Virus record (IMG/VR): IMGVR_UViG_3300035703_000008
Span: 1 to 64,000 of that record
DNA length: 64,000 nucleotides
From: a virus
Reading direction: 5' to 3' (one strand)
Shown here: positions 7,450 through 16,019 of the stretch, piece after piece
Layout: every line of letters begins with the position of its first letter
Numbering within the stretch: the first letter of the stretch is position 1
Notes under the pieces: model-generated
Told to the model about the DNA's origin: nothing
The model's database searches: none
What the model saw: the letters and a program-made list of their open reading frames with translations, nothing else
Made by a program: the position numbers and the translations under genes

Positions 7450-7692
7450 ATGTCCAACGATGCAAAGACTTTCATCTACGAAAGCCCCGACGGAGGAGAC
7501 ACGGTATATGTTCGCGAGGCCGGTAGCACGGAGAAAACTTTGCACAGTGTCAGTGCGAAAAAACAAACACTCATGGAAGACCTTCGCGAATCCAAGCTCT
7601 GGGGCGACATACATCGAGCCGCTAAATCCGATCCTGCTCTGCGCGACATGTTGGAAAAAATCAAAACTTATTGGGCCCTCGGAAAAAAATGA
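7450..7692 (+). CDS. Small conserved phage protein
   Basis: 80 residues beginning MSNDAKTFIYESPDGGDTVY, a pattern that I associate with T4-like cyanophage hypothetical proteins. The C-terminal half is predicted helical and amphipathic. It sits 2 nt after the SGNH gene and overlaps the next start (ATGA). Function unknown. Confidence 0.65.
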   Translation: MSNDAKTFIYESPDGGDTVYVREAGSTEKTLHSVSAKKQTLMEDLRESKLWGDIHRAAKSDPALRDMLEKIKTYWALGKK

Positions 7693-8804
7693 CTCACCGA
7701 GACCTGTTGCCACAGTCAGTGACTGGGCATGGAAGAAATCAGTTGATATCAGCAGTGAAACAGGAAGCTGCCTGGGCAGATCTAGAGTCTCTAGATTGGC
7801 CCGAGGATGTCTCTTTTGGATTCAATCTCCAATGGCCCAGTTTCTTTTTGCCAAAGCCCGTGATCGAGCGTGCATCATTGATCGTCTTGACTTTTCATAC
7901 CGAACCTGTTGATCTGGTATTCGTCAGAGAAATGATTGACAACTATCCTGATGCGAAAATTTTGATACTCCACGACGGGTACATCGAAAAGCAACCCGAT
8001 TGGCCCGATCGAGTATTCTGGGCCAGATGGATCACCTGGGGGCATCAAATCAGATATATCACCGAGATCTGGACCAGTCCTTATAGATCGCGCACCAGCA
8101 AATATCACCTCAGCAGTCTGTCACATCGCATCGATCTTTTTAAATGTTATATATCAGCGGTGGTGCTACAGCATCCACGTCGGGGAGATTTTTTAATCAG
8201 CTGGCATAGATATCAAACGTCGGGAACAGAAAAAAAACTAAAGTACACCAACAGAGGAGACCCGTATCTAGATTCCCTAGCCGAATGGATATTAAACCAC
8301 GATTCTGTCAGTGCCGACGACTGGTACAATGTAGAACACAACAATCCAATCAGCAATTCCAACTGGGATCATCCGGCTTATATGGATTCAGTGATCAATA
8401 TCAACAACGAAAGTTTTTGGCATAGTTTTCGACATGGATCCAAATACGTCCATCCCGGACCGTTCTTCACTGAAAAAACCTGGAAGCCTATGATAGCTGG
8501 GTGCCCGTTCCTGATCGCAGGTCAAGTCCATTCTCACAGTAGTCTCGCTGAAGTAGGGTTCAAATTCGACTATGGAATGGATCTAGATTTCGACCTTGAG
8601 CCCGACGATCATGATCGTGTAAAGAAGATACTGTTATTGTTACAAGAGATCGCTGACATGGACTCCCAACAACTCAAGTCAATGGTACAGCCCTCGGCGG
8701 ACTACAATCGCGATCATGCTTTTTCACCTGCATTGATCCAGGCCTGCAGTAGGATCAATCAGTCCTCGTTGGAATACATACACAAAGTTATTGATCTAGG
8801 ATAA
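7689..8804 (+). CDS. Putative exostosin/GT10-like glycosyltransferase
   Basis: 371 residues from ATG 7689. The segment FFTEKTWKPMIAGCPFLIAG resembles the nucleotide-sugar donor motif of fucosyltransferase/exostosin-type GT-B enzymes (EKT...PI.G), followed by a GFKFDYG block and a typical helical tail. Comparable arrangements occur at 39917, 45933 and 52523, so this is a paralogous family in the phage. Distant similarity only; the function could be glycan transfer onto host or virion surfaces. Confidence 0.45.
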   Translation: MTHRDLLPQSVTGHGRNQLISAVKQEAAWADLESLDWPEDVSFGFNLQWPSFFLPKPVIERASLIVLTFHTEPVDLVFVREMIDNYPDAKILILHDGYIEKQPDWPDRVFWARWITWGHQIRYITEIWTSPYRSRTSKYHLSSLSHRIDLFKCYISAVVLQHPRRGDFLISWHRYQTSGTEKKLKYTNRGDPYLDSLAEWILNHDSVSADDWYNVEHNNPISNSNWDHPAYMDSVININNESFWHSFRHGSKYVHPGPFFTEKTWKPMIAGCPFLIAGQVHSHSSLAEVGFKFDYGMDLDFDLEPDDHDRVKKILLLLQEIADMDSQQLKSMVQPSADYNRDHAFSPALIQACSRINQSSLEYIHKVIDLG

Positions 8805-8844
8805 CAATAGTCGATAAGTAACATTTCTTACAGGAACAACGTTT

Positions 8845-10122
8845 ATGAACTATAAAGTAGCAGATATCTCACTGGCCGCTTGGGGCCATCGCGAAATCGC
8901 CATTGCCGAGCACGAAATGCCGGGTCTCATGGCCATCCAGAGCAAGTACCAAGGTCAGCTGCCTTTAAAGGGCGCTCGAATCGTGGGCAGCCTGCACATG
9001 ACCATCCAGACAGCGGTACTGATCAAAGTTCTAGTGGCGCTCGGTGCCGAAGTGCGCTGGAGTTCCTGCAACATCTTCTCTACGCAGGACCATGCTGCTG
9101 CAGCCATTGCTGACCTTGGCATCCCTGTGTTTGCTTGGAAAGGCGAAACCGAAGAAGAATACTGGTGGTGCATCGATCAGACCATCGAGGGCTGGCAGCC
9201 CAACATGATCCTCGACGACGGTCACGATCTCACCGATCGTATCATCACCCGGTATCCTGATCTCGTGCCTGGCATCCTGGGAGTCAGCGAAGAAACCACC
9301 ACAGGTATCCTGCGTCTCAGAGAAAAGGCCGCTGCTGGTCAACTACCATTTCCAGCCTTCAACGTCAACGACTCAGTGACCAAGTCAAAGTTTGACAACC
9401 TCTACGGCTGCCGTGAAAGTCTCGTGGATGGCATCAAGCGTGCCACCGATGTCATGATCGCCGGCAAAGTGGCCGTGGTCTGCGGATTTGGTGATGTGGG
9501 CAAAGGATCCGCTGCTGCCTTGCGCACGCTCAGTGCCCAGGTCTGGGTCACTGAAAGCGATCCCATCTGCGCCCTGCAGGCCGCCATGGAAGGCTATCGT
9601 GTTGTGACCATGGACTGGGCCGCTGACAAGGCCGACATCTTTGTCACAGCCACCGGCAACATCAATGTGATCACACGTGCCCACATGGATGTGATGAAGC
9701 ACAACGCCATCGTATGCAACATCGGCCACTTCGACAACGAAATTGATGTGGCTGCCCTCGATGATCTTGCCTGGGAAGAGATCAAGCCCCAAGTGGATCA
9801 CATCTGCTGGCCTGATGGCAAAAGAATCATTCTCTTGGCCCGAGGACGCTTGGTAAACCTGGGCTGCGCTACAGGACATCCTAGTTTCGTGATGTCAAAT
9901 TCGTTTACCAATCAAGTGTTGGCACAGATCGAGCTGTATCAGAATCATAGAGACTACGATTCAGGAGCAGTGTATGTGTTGCCTAAACGACTCGACGAGG
10001 AAGTAGCTCGTTTGCATCTTGCACAGATTGGTGCCCAGCTCACCGAGTTGACTCCGGCACAGGCCGAATACATCAGTGTGCCTGTGGAAGGCCCTTACAA
10101 GCCCGACGCATATAGATACTAA
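8845..10122 (+). CDS. ahcY: Adenosylhomocysteinase (SAH hydrolase)
   Basis: 425 residues, normal family length. Near residue 213 the NAD-binding loop [13 protein letters not shown] is intact, with upstream motifs [26 protein letters not shown] and DDGHDLT, and [10 protein letters not shown] plus the C-terminal KPDAYRY downstream. The enzyme splits S-adenosylhomocysteine into adenosine and homocysteine, removing the product inhibitor of methyltransferases. A purine-rich site (ACAGGAAC) precedes the ATG. Paired with MetK (38823) it gives both ends of SAM turnover. The gene is unusual for a phage. Confidence 0.95.
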   Translation: MNYKVADISLAAWGHREIAIAEHEMPGLMAIQSKYQGQLPLKGARIVGSLHMTIQTAVLIKVLVALGAEVRWSSCNIFSTQDHAAAAIADLGIPVFAWKGETEEEYWWCIDQTIEGWQPNMILDDGHDLTDRIITRYPDLVPGILGVSEETTTGILRLREKAAAGQLPFPAFNVNDSVTKSKFDNLYGCRESLVDGIKRATDVMIAGKVAVVCGFGDVGKGSAAALRTLSAQVWVTESDPICALQAAMEGYRVVTMDWAADKADIFVTATGNINVITRAHMDVMKHNAIVCNIGHFDNEIDVAALDDLAWEEIKPQVDHICWPDGKRIILLARGRLVNLGCATGHPSFVMSNSFTNQVLAQIELYQNHRDYDSGAVYVLPKRLDEEVARLHLAQIGAQLTELTPAQAEYISVPVEGPYKPDAYRY

Positions 10123-10222
10123 GAACTTGCCTTAGGACCGTTGACCCTATGGCCAGTGGGCGGCTGCTGCCCCGATCCTGGATTCGCTACCCCGGCATCG
10201 GAAGTGAGCATATATAATCCAT

Positions 10223-10897
10223 ATGAAACTAGAAATATTAGATCTGTTTGAACCCGGCGAGTGGGATTGGTTAAAACAGGACATGCTGGATCGCATCGAC
10301 GCAGAAGGAGTTGATAGACTCTTTGACGAGAGTTTCGCTGATTCAGTGTGGGGGATCAAAGGCCTGTGTCGAGTGGATCGTCGCGTGGTATTGGCCTACA
10401 ATGATCCGGCTTTCATGATGATAAAACAAATACTGGACCGACATTTTCACGGGTCACAGTGGTTTTATATCGCCTATCAGAGACAGTACATTCCCCACGG
10501 GCTCCATGTCGACATCGGCGATCGACACTATGCCAGCAGTGAAGGTTATAGCCTGGTAATCCCCATGCAACAATCTCCGGAATTCAAATTGTTTCTCTGG
10601 GACAAAAAATTTGACAGCATGGATCAGTTGCAAGAATTTCGCAACGAAATAAAAACACATCCCGAAAAATATATTCCGGTCAACAATCTCAGCCAGGATC
10701 ATCAACTTGCTCATTGCAATCTTGATCTTCCCATCACTGACTATATGGAGCTAGCAGGTATCTATGAGTATAAAATCGGTACCATAGCTAAATTTCCCAA
10801 AAATCATGTTCATGCCAGTCACGACTGGCTGGCGTCCAAAAACCACACGCACAAAGATCTTATCATAATACACAGCATGCCACCTTCCCATGACTAA
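10223..10897 (+). CDS. Putative 2OG-Fe(II) oxygenase-like protein
   Basis: 224 residues, paralogous to the protein at 5780: the same FYIAYQRQYIPHGLHVDIGD block (H-x-D ligands) and the same C-terminal KNHVHASHDW...HTHKDLIIIHS (distal His/basic residue). It overlaps the downstream radical SAM gene by 8 nt, indicating co-translation. The conserved spacing of the motifs in the two copies supports a real enzymatic fold, although the substrate cannot be inferred. Confidence 0.6.
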   Translation: MKLEILDLFEPGEWDWLKQDMLDRIDAEGVDRLFDESFADSVWGIKGLCRVDRRVVLAYNDPAFMMIKQILDRHFHGSQWFYIAYQRQYIPHGLHVDIGDRHYASSEGYSLVIPMQQSPEFKLFLWDKKFDSMDQLQEFRNEIKTHPEKYIPVNNLSQDHQLAHCNLDLPITDYMELAGIYEYKIGTIAKFPKNHVHASHDWLASKNHTHKDLIIIHSMPPSHD

Positions 10898-12257
10898 TAT
10901 ACACATACCCGTAGAAACTATCCAGCAATGGAAAGCCAGAGTGCTAGATGTCAAAAGCCCCACATTTTGCGGAGCCAAATGGTATCATGCTTCTATGTGG
11001 CTCAACGCTGGAGTGACCACCAGCTGCCACCACAACCCTCCGCATGCCATCGATCGGGAAGCCATTAAAACCAATCCCAGTGCCTTGCACAATACCCCGA
11101 TCAAAAAGCAAGAAAGAGGTATGCTGCAGCGTGGAGAAAAACCCAAGAATTGCCAATTTTGCTGGGTCATGGAAGACCTTGATTCCAACAATGTCAGTGA
11201 TCGGGTATGGCAAAGCACTGTGAGTTCCGAGGAAAGCCTACAATTTGCCTACGAGCAAAGCAACGAAATCGATGTAGCTCCGCATTACCTAGAAGTCAGT
11301 TTCGACCCTACATGCCAGCTGGCCTGCTCATATTGTTGCCCTAGCATATCCAGCAGCTGGGCCAGAGATGTCAAGCAAAACGGTCCCTACCAAAATCTGC
11401 CAACAGATCATCGCAATCACTATATCTATGACGGCAGCGACGCCAGACTGTTTGGCATACAAGAAGTGAATCCCTATGCCGAAGCCTGGTTCCGCTGGTG
11501 GGACACCGAACTACACAAGAGCCTACGGCAGTTAAGGATCACCGGCGGCGAGCCCATGATGAGTCCGCACACTTGGCGTCTTTTAGATTGGCTGGCCAAG
11601 AATCCCAATGAAAGCGAGACACGTATCGAGATGACCACCAATCTCACCTACAACGATGAGATACTGGATCGTTTCCTGGACCATGCCAGTAAAATCAAAC
11701 AACCTATCTGGATCTATACTTCAGGCGAAAGTGTGGGTGCTCGTGCCGAGTACGTGAGAGATGGTCATTCCTGGGAACAATGGCTGAAAAATGTCGAACA
11801 TGTACGCACCAGTGGAGTGATCGAAAATGTCAGTATCTGTGGCACCATGAGCGCGATCAGCAATGATGGGTTCGTGGAGTTCTTGCATTTTCTCTTGGAT
11901 CAGAAACGCCAGTACGGTGCCAACTGGATGTTGATGAGTGTGAACTTGGTTCGATTCCCCACGTTCCAAAACATAGTGGTACTGCCCATGGAACTCAGGA
12001 TGGAGTATGCCCGGGAAATCGAAGACTTCATGGCCATACCCGACGTAGAAACTTTGTTTGTGCCATTTGAAAAAGATCACATCAATCGTTACATACGATA
12101 TCTACGCGGTGTGATCAAACCCCACGACGACGCCGACACCAACATTGATGCGTTGCGTCGCGACTTCCGCAGTTTCTTTGATCAGTATGACCAACGCAGG
12201 AACAAGGACTTTTGTGCCACGTTCCCGCGCTTGGCCGATTGGTATCGCAGTCTCTAG
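10890..12257 (+). CDS. Radical SAM protein with N-terminal SPASM-like module
   Basis: 455 residues. The 4Fe-4S motif CQLACSYC is at residues 142-149 (C-x3-C-x2-C), followed by a GGEP-type motif in RITGGEPMM. Before the core, Cys46, Cys88 and Cys91 (KNCQFCWV) form a SPASM/twitch-like auxiliary cluster module, which canonically lies after the core. Related architecture occurs at 12972, 20383, 24240 and 50896. It overlaps the oxygenase gene upstream and ends by overlapping a convergent second oxygenase. Peptide or sugar modification is possible; the substrate is unknown. Confidence 0.8.
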   Translation: MTNIHIPVETIQQWKARVLDVKSPTFCGAKWYHASMWLNAGVTTSCHHNPPHAIDREAIKTNPSALHNTPIKKQERGMLQRGEKPKNCQFCWVMEDLDSNNVSDRVWQSTVSSEESLQFAYEQSNEIDVAPHYLEVSFDPTCQLACSYCCPSISSSWARDVKQNGPYQNLPTDHRNHYIYDGSDARLFGIQEVNPYAEAWFRWWDTELHKSLRQLRITGGEPMMSPHTWRLLDWLAKNPNESETRIEMTTNLTYNDEILDRFLDHASKIKQPIWIYTSGESVGARAEYVRDGHSWEQWLKNVEHVRTSGVIENVSICGTMSAISNDGFVEFLHFLLDQKRQYGANWMLMSVNLVRFPTFQNIVVLPMELRMEYAREIEDFMAIPDVETLFVPFEKDHINRYIRYLRGVIKPHDDADTNIDALRRDFRSFFDQYDQRRNKDFCATFPRLADWYRSL

Positions 12258-12958
12258 TTTGTGACTGGCTTGCTGGTGGCCACATAAGGCGCCGTGGGCG
12301 CCTGATACCTCTCCAATGGCACAGCATTTACTGTGAGACCCAGGAGACTGCTATAGCGTATCTCATCGGTGTCGTTGACACCACCGTGCCAGGAATTGTT
12401 GGTGTTGGCATGCCACCATCCGTCACCGTAGGCAGTAGTGATGCGTGTGGGATTATTTCTTTCTAGATCATCCCAGAAAAAACTGCTGAGTCGAGGATCA
12501 TCGTGCTCGCTCCAGTAAACAAGCCCGGTAGCTACCAAAAGGCGATAATCAGTGTGTATATCGTTGACGAACCCAGGTAGGTCTTTGGTGAGTTCACCGT
12601 GTATGGCGCAGTGTTTGAACATGCTGTCTGGCTGCCATCCCCACCAAGACGGGAATTCAGGCAAGCGATCGTACATGGCATCGATGAGCTTGCGCTTGAG
12701 TTCATCCGAGCAGAAATATCTCTGCAGTTCCCAGAGTTTGCGATTTTCCTGGCGTGGCCACAGTACCTTGAACCGCTTGCCAGGCCAGTGATTGATGTTG
12801 ACCTCGCTGGTGGCTCCAAAAGGTTGCCAGTTCTCGCACTCGAACTCTTCTAGTAGCTCATTGCGAGTATAAGGGATATCGATTTTGAGACGAAACAAAT
12901 GACGCTTTTCTTCTACTGCATCCATGCGGATATTAAAACCCGGGAATGATTTTTCCAT
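12254..12958 (-). CDS. Putative 2OG-Fe(II) oxygenase-like protein (minus strand)
   Basis: 234 residues from ATG at 12958 on the minus strand; a longer frame exists upstream but overlaps the divergent gene. NDIHTDYRLLVATGLVYW carries an H-x-D pair, and NNSWHGGVND..EIRYS provides the distal His and a downstream Arg, the arrangement of 2OG-Fe(II) hydroxylases. The segment between them (WSEHDDPRLSSFFW) fits the barrel. It is flanked on both sides by radical SAM genes. Only 13 nt separate it from the divergent gene at 12972. Confidence 0.6.
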   Translation of the reverse strand: MEKSFPGFNIRMDAVEEKRHLFRLKIDIPYTRNELLEEFECENWQPFGATSEVNINHWPGKRFKVLWPRQENRKLWELQRYFCSDELKRKLIDAMYDRLPEFPSWWGWQPDSMFKHCAIHGELTKDLPGFVNDIHTDYRLLVATGLVYWSEHDDPRLSSFFWDDLERNNPTRITTAYGDGWWHANTNNSWHGGVNDTDEIRYSSLLGLTVNAVPLERYQAPTAPYVATSKPVTN

Positions 12959-12971
12959 ATATAAAGTTCCA

Positions 12972-14183
12972 ATGAATAAAAATTCTAAACTGTACTGCGT
13001 ATGGGCCGATTCGGGCCTGGCCTTGCACAACAGCGGGCGCACTCTCTTGTGTTGTCACAGTCGTAAATATCTACAGGACGAGAGCGGCAACGATATTTAC
13101 CTACACACCCACTCCCTGGAGCAAAGTCTCGACAGTCCCACACGGCAGGAAATACAGGCGGCCCTGGAACAAGGCGAGCAGCATTGGAACTGCCAGGCCT
13201 GCTGGGACGAGGAATCTGCCGGCAGAGACAGTCGCAGGGTAGTATCCAACCGCATGAATCAACACATAGATACCAGTGGTCGTAATCCCAAGCTCTTGGA
13301 TCTCAAGCTGGGCAACACCTGCAACCTGGCCTGCCGTCATTGCTGGCCCGAAGTTTCCAGCAAGTGGGTCCGAGATTTCTACGAGATCGCTGTGCGGAAG
13401 ACCGGGCAGAGCTATCCTGAATACCTTGCACGCTGGGACTCGATACAAAAGAGCTATGATCGAGACAACGAACCCTTGTGGACACAGTTGCGAGAATACG
13501 TGGATGGCGCCGAGTACATTGATGTGTATGGTGCTGAACCCATGCTGCTGCATCGGCTCTGGGAGATACTGGACTACAGTGTACAATCGGGACACAGTCA
13601 GCATCAAAGCATACATGTCAACACCAACGGAACCATCTGGAATCCCCGATACATCGAGACACTGGGTAAATTCCGTCATGCGCAGATCGATCTCAGCATC
13701 GACGGTGTAGATCAGCACTTCGACTACATACGTTACGGAGAGCCTTGGTCAGTGATGGCCGAGAATCTCGATCGTTACAAGGCCTGGAGTGATCCTCTGC
13801 CCAACGTCAATATCTGTGTGTGTATCACTGTGTTCGCCCTCAATGTCTGGTATCTGCCTGAGCTTTATCGATTTTTCCGAGAACGAAAAATCAGCGTGTT
13901 CTTCAACTTCTTGCACATGCCCCAGTACCTCAATCTCAAGACCTTCCCTGATCCCATCAAACAGGCCATCATAGAAAAACTCGACAGCGTGACCATCGAC
14001 TCGAGGTGGGAGCAAGAGATCCCAGCCGTAAAAAACTTCTTATTGGCCCGAGATCATGACCCCCAGCAACAATGGAAAGATTTCTGCCGTAACACCGATC
14101 ACCTTGACCAACTAAGATCTCAGTCGTTCAGTGACACATTCCCGGAGTTTTGGTCAGTGGTCAAGCCCCATTGGCAAGCCTGA
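12972..14183 (+). CDS. Radical SAM protein with N-terminal SPASM-like module
   Basis: 403 residues from ATG 12972. The core motif CNLACRHC lies at residues 117-124; Cys27-Cys28 and Cys74/Cys77 (WNCQACWD) precede it as an auxiliary cluster module. YGAEPMLL takes the place of the usual GGEP motif. The C-terminal ~180 residues complete a TIM-barrel-like domain (HVNTNGT, IDLSIDG). The gene is divergent from the oxygenase at 12958 and convergent, overlapping by 23 nt, with the SGNH gene at 14161. Function unknown. Confidence 0.8.
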   Translation: MNKNSKLYCVWADSGLALHNSGRTLLCCHSRKYLQDESGNDIYLHTHSLEQSLDSPTRQEIQAALEQGEQHWNCQACWDEESAGRDSRRVVSNRMNQHIDTSGRNPKLLDLKLGNTCNLACRHCWPEVSSKWVRDFYEIAVRKTGQSYPEYLARWDSIQKSYDRDNEPLWTQLREYVDGAEYIDVYGAEPMLLHRLWEILDYSVQSGHSQHQSIHVNTNGTIWNPRYIETLGKFRHAQIDLSIDGVDQHFDYIRYGEPWSVMAENLDRYKAWSDPLPNVNICVCITVFALNVWYLPELYRFFRERKISVFFNFLHMPQYLNLKTFPDPIKQAIIEKLDSVTIDSRWEQEIPAVKNFLLARDHDPQQQWKDFCRNTDHLDQLRSQSFSDTFPEFWSVVKPHWQA

Positions 14184-14949
14184 TGTCGGGTTCCAAGAGA
14201 TCGGCGATGCGACGGTGGCAACCCGGTCCGGGATGCAACAGGTCTCGACCGTAATCCATCTCCCCAGCAAAGAAATCGTTGATGTCGATCTCAAACAAAG
14301 GTATGCCAAGGCTTTCACAAAGGTATCGCATGGTGCAGGCATTCTTGATGGCTGCCAGGCGACGATTCTCATCGTGTTCTACCCACACACGATAATAGTT
14401 GTCCGATGTCGTGGGAGGTTCGCCGCCTCCGCAAGCGTTGACACCGTAGACTGATGCATGCTTGTAGTCTTCGATGAGTTCGTAGCGATGATCAAAGGTT
14501 TTCTGCCAGATCACAAACCTCGGGCTCAACTTGGGTAACCATGTCATGGCCAGTCTCACTGCCGACGAATCGCTGCTGCCGTTCATTCCAAAGTTGTAAC
14601 TGGCTAGCCCCAATCTCTGTGCCAGGTCTTGGTGATAGAGATCCGATTCACACAATGCAGCACCAAAGGTCACACTGTCACCGAACACGCAAAAATGGGA
14701 GCGATCGCTACGGTGTTCCTCGCCGCGAAATCCATGTCCATTGAACCGGTATTCGATAGTGCGGTCCATCCACCCGTTGCGTTCCAGTTGGCTGCGCTGA
14801 CTGCGATCGCGTAGCTTTTTTTCGAAACTCTCTTGATTGTCCTCGCCGAACCATTCCAGTGTTTGGTCCCTCATGTAGTCCTGCCAAGTCTTGATCTCGG
14901 TCAGTTCTGGCATGTCAAATATGTCAGTGTGTTTTTGGTAGTAGAGCAT
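14161..14949 (-). CDS. SGNH/GDSL hydrolase-like protein (minus strand)
   Basis: 262 residues. FCVFGDSVTFGAAL gives the block I nucleophile, a conserved Gly and Asn occur in SYNFGMNGSSDSS, and RDLLHPGPGCHRRIADLL supplies the D-x-x-H pair. The upstream EYRFNGHGFRGEE resembles the N-terminal element of bacterial SGNH esterases that modify glycans. It is convergent with the radical SAM gene at 12972 and divergent from the small gene at 15043. Confidence 0.75.
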   Translation of the reverse strand: MLYYQKHTDIFDMPELTEIKTWQDYMRDQTLEWFGEDNQESFEKKLRDRSQRSQLERNGWMDRTIEYRFNGHGFRGEEHRSDRSHFCVFGDSVTFGAALCESDLYHQDLAQRLGLASYNFGMNGSSDSSAVRLAMTWLPKLSPRFVIWQKTFDHRYELIEDYKHASVYGVNACGGGEPPTTSDNYYRVWVEHDENRRLAAIKNACTMRYLCESLGIPLFEIDINDFFAGEMDYGRDLLHPGPGCHRRIADLLEPDIRLANGA

Positions 14950-14988
14950 AGAGATATTTACTGGTTGTCCAAAACGGCGGGAAACTAT

Positions 14989-15017
14989 TTGATTTACGCC
15001 CTACACACATGTATAAT
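14989..15017 (+). promoter_or_regulatory. Sigma70-type promoter
   Basis: TTGATT at 14989-14994 and a perfect TATAAT at 15012-15017 with 17-bp spacing. The ATG of the next small gene is 25 nt further on, preceded by AGGAGA. It would start the replication operon. Confidence 0.7.
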
Positions 15018-15042
15018 TACAGCTCTTGTACTAGGAGATCAC

Positions 15043-15303
15043 ATGGACACACGTACTTTCAGCGCCGAACAAAAGGCCAAACTCACACAGCTCATCAACG
15101 AAGGCATGCAGGTCATGCATGAAGTGGAAACACTCAACGGTGGACTCACTGATACCATCAAGGCCGTGGCCGAAGAGCTGGACGTCAAGCCCAGCATCCT
15201 GAAAAAAGCCATCCGCTTGGCACACAAGGCCGAGTTTGGCAAAGAGCAACAGGACCATGCCTTGCTGGAGCATATCTTGACCACGGTGGGCAAAACACTT
15301 TAA
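15043..15303 (+). CDS. DsbA-like small phage DNA-binding protein (tentative)
   Basis: 86 residues, helical, starting MDTRTFSAEQKAKLTQLINEG. Size, helix pattern and the position before the polymerase gene recall the T4-like DsbA/late-transcription dsDNA-binding protein family. A good ribosome site (AGGAGA) and a strong sigma70 promoter precede it. The stop overlaps the next ATG (TAATG). The functional name is a weak suggestion. Confidence 0.45.
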   Translation: MDTRTFSAEQKAKLTQLINEGMQVMHEVETLNGGLTDTIKAVAEELDVKPSILKKAIRLAHKAEFGKEQQDHALLEHILTTVGKTL

Positions 15304-16019
15304 TGATTATTTTGAGTTTTCCGGGCGGAGCTGGTGGTAACTGGCTTAAACGACTCATCAGAGACGACTTCGAAGAGTTTAAAACACCCGGAATCAACTT
15401 TCATCGTAAAAGAAACACCGATTCCACTGTAAAACTGATTCACGAATTGGATCGTACCAAATTCACTCATCTATACAGCGGAACCTTTTACTTTAATTTT
15501 TATGTCAACGTGTTGTACAAACATTTTGTACATGAACGAAAAATACAAAATCTGGATTACGAATCAGCATTGTTGACTTGTGTAGACACTGCAAAGTATA
15601 TTTGCAGCTTTGATCTGATCAAAGACTCTATCCACTTTGATTTCGACGATCTGGTGCACCGCCCTGATGAGTTTATTCGCAAAGTCAATGCAGTCCAACT
15701 GGAATATCAATTGCCTATCACCCACAGCGACAGATATTTCAGTTTTAGAAAAGACTTCTTTGATACCTGCGTCAACATCTCGGATTTGCACGAAAATTTT
15801 GACAACATGATATGGACATCCTTTGTGATCGGGCAACTCATGAATTTAAATATTGTACCCAACGATTTTGAGATCCACCGTGTTGACAATCAGTCCTTGT
15901 GTAAAAAATTTGCCATTGACAACTACAGCAATTGTATGTTAAAAAACAGCTATGAGTTTCAATCATCGGTGTTGTTAGATGATTTCTTGAGCGGAAACGT
16001 ATTTACTGGAAGCCTGTGA
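15303..16019 (+). CDS. P-loop-like protein of unknown function (sulfotransferase-like start)
   Basis: 238 residues. The start MIILSFPGGAGGNWLKRLI resembles the phosphosulfate-binding P-loop-like turn of sulfotransferases, but the later 3'-phosphate motif is not clear. The protein is AT-richer than its neighbours and rich in Phe, Asp and Asn. It is translationally coupled on both sides: its start overlaps the upstream stop and its stop overlaps the GTG of the DNA polymerase. Confidence 0.45.
   Translation: MIILSFPGGAGGNWLKRLIRDDFEEFKTPGINFHRKRNTDSTVKLIHELDRTKFTHLYSGTFYFNFYVNVLYKHFVHERKIQNLDYESALLTCVDTAKYICSFDLIKDSIHFDFDDLVHRPDEFIRKVNAVQLEYQLPITHSDRYFSFRKDFFDTCVNISDLHENFDNMIWTSFVIGQLMNLNIVPNDFEIHRVDNQSLCKKFAIDNYSNCMLKNSYEFQSSVLLDDFLSGNVFTGSL

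Noticed and set aside
10123-10222. TTGACC and TATAAT upstream of 10223 as a promoter
   Set aside because: The two boxes are 66 bp apart and the -10-like box lies 4 nt before the ATG; spacing does not fit.
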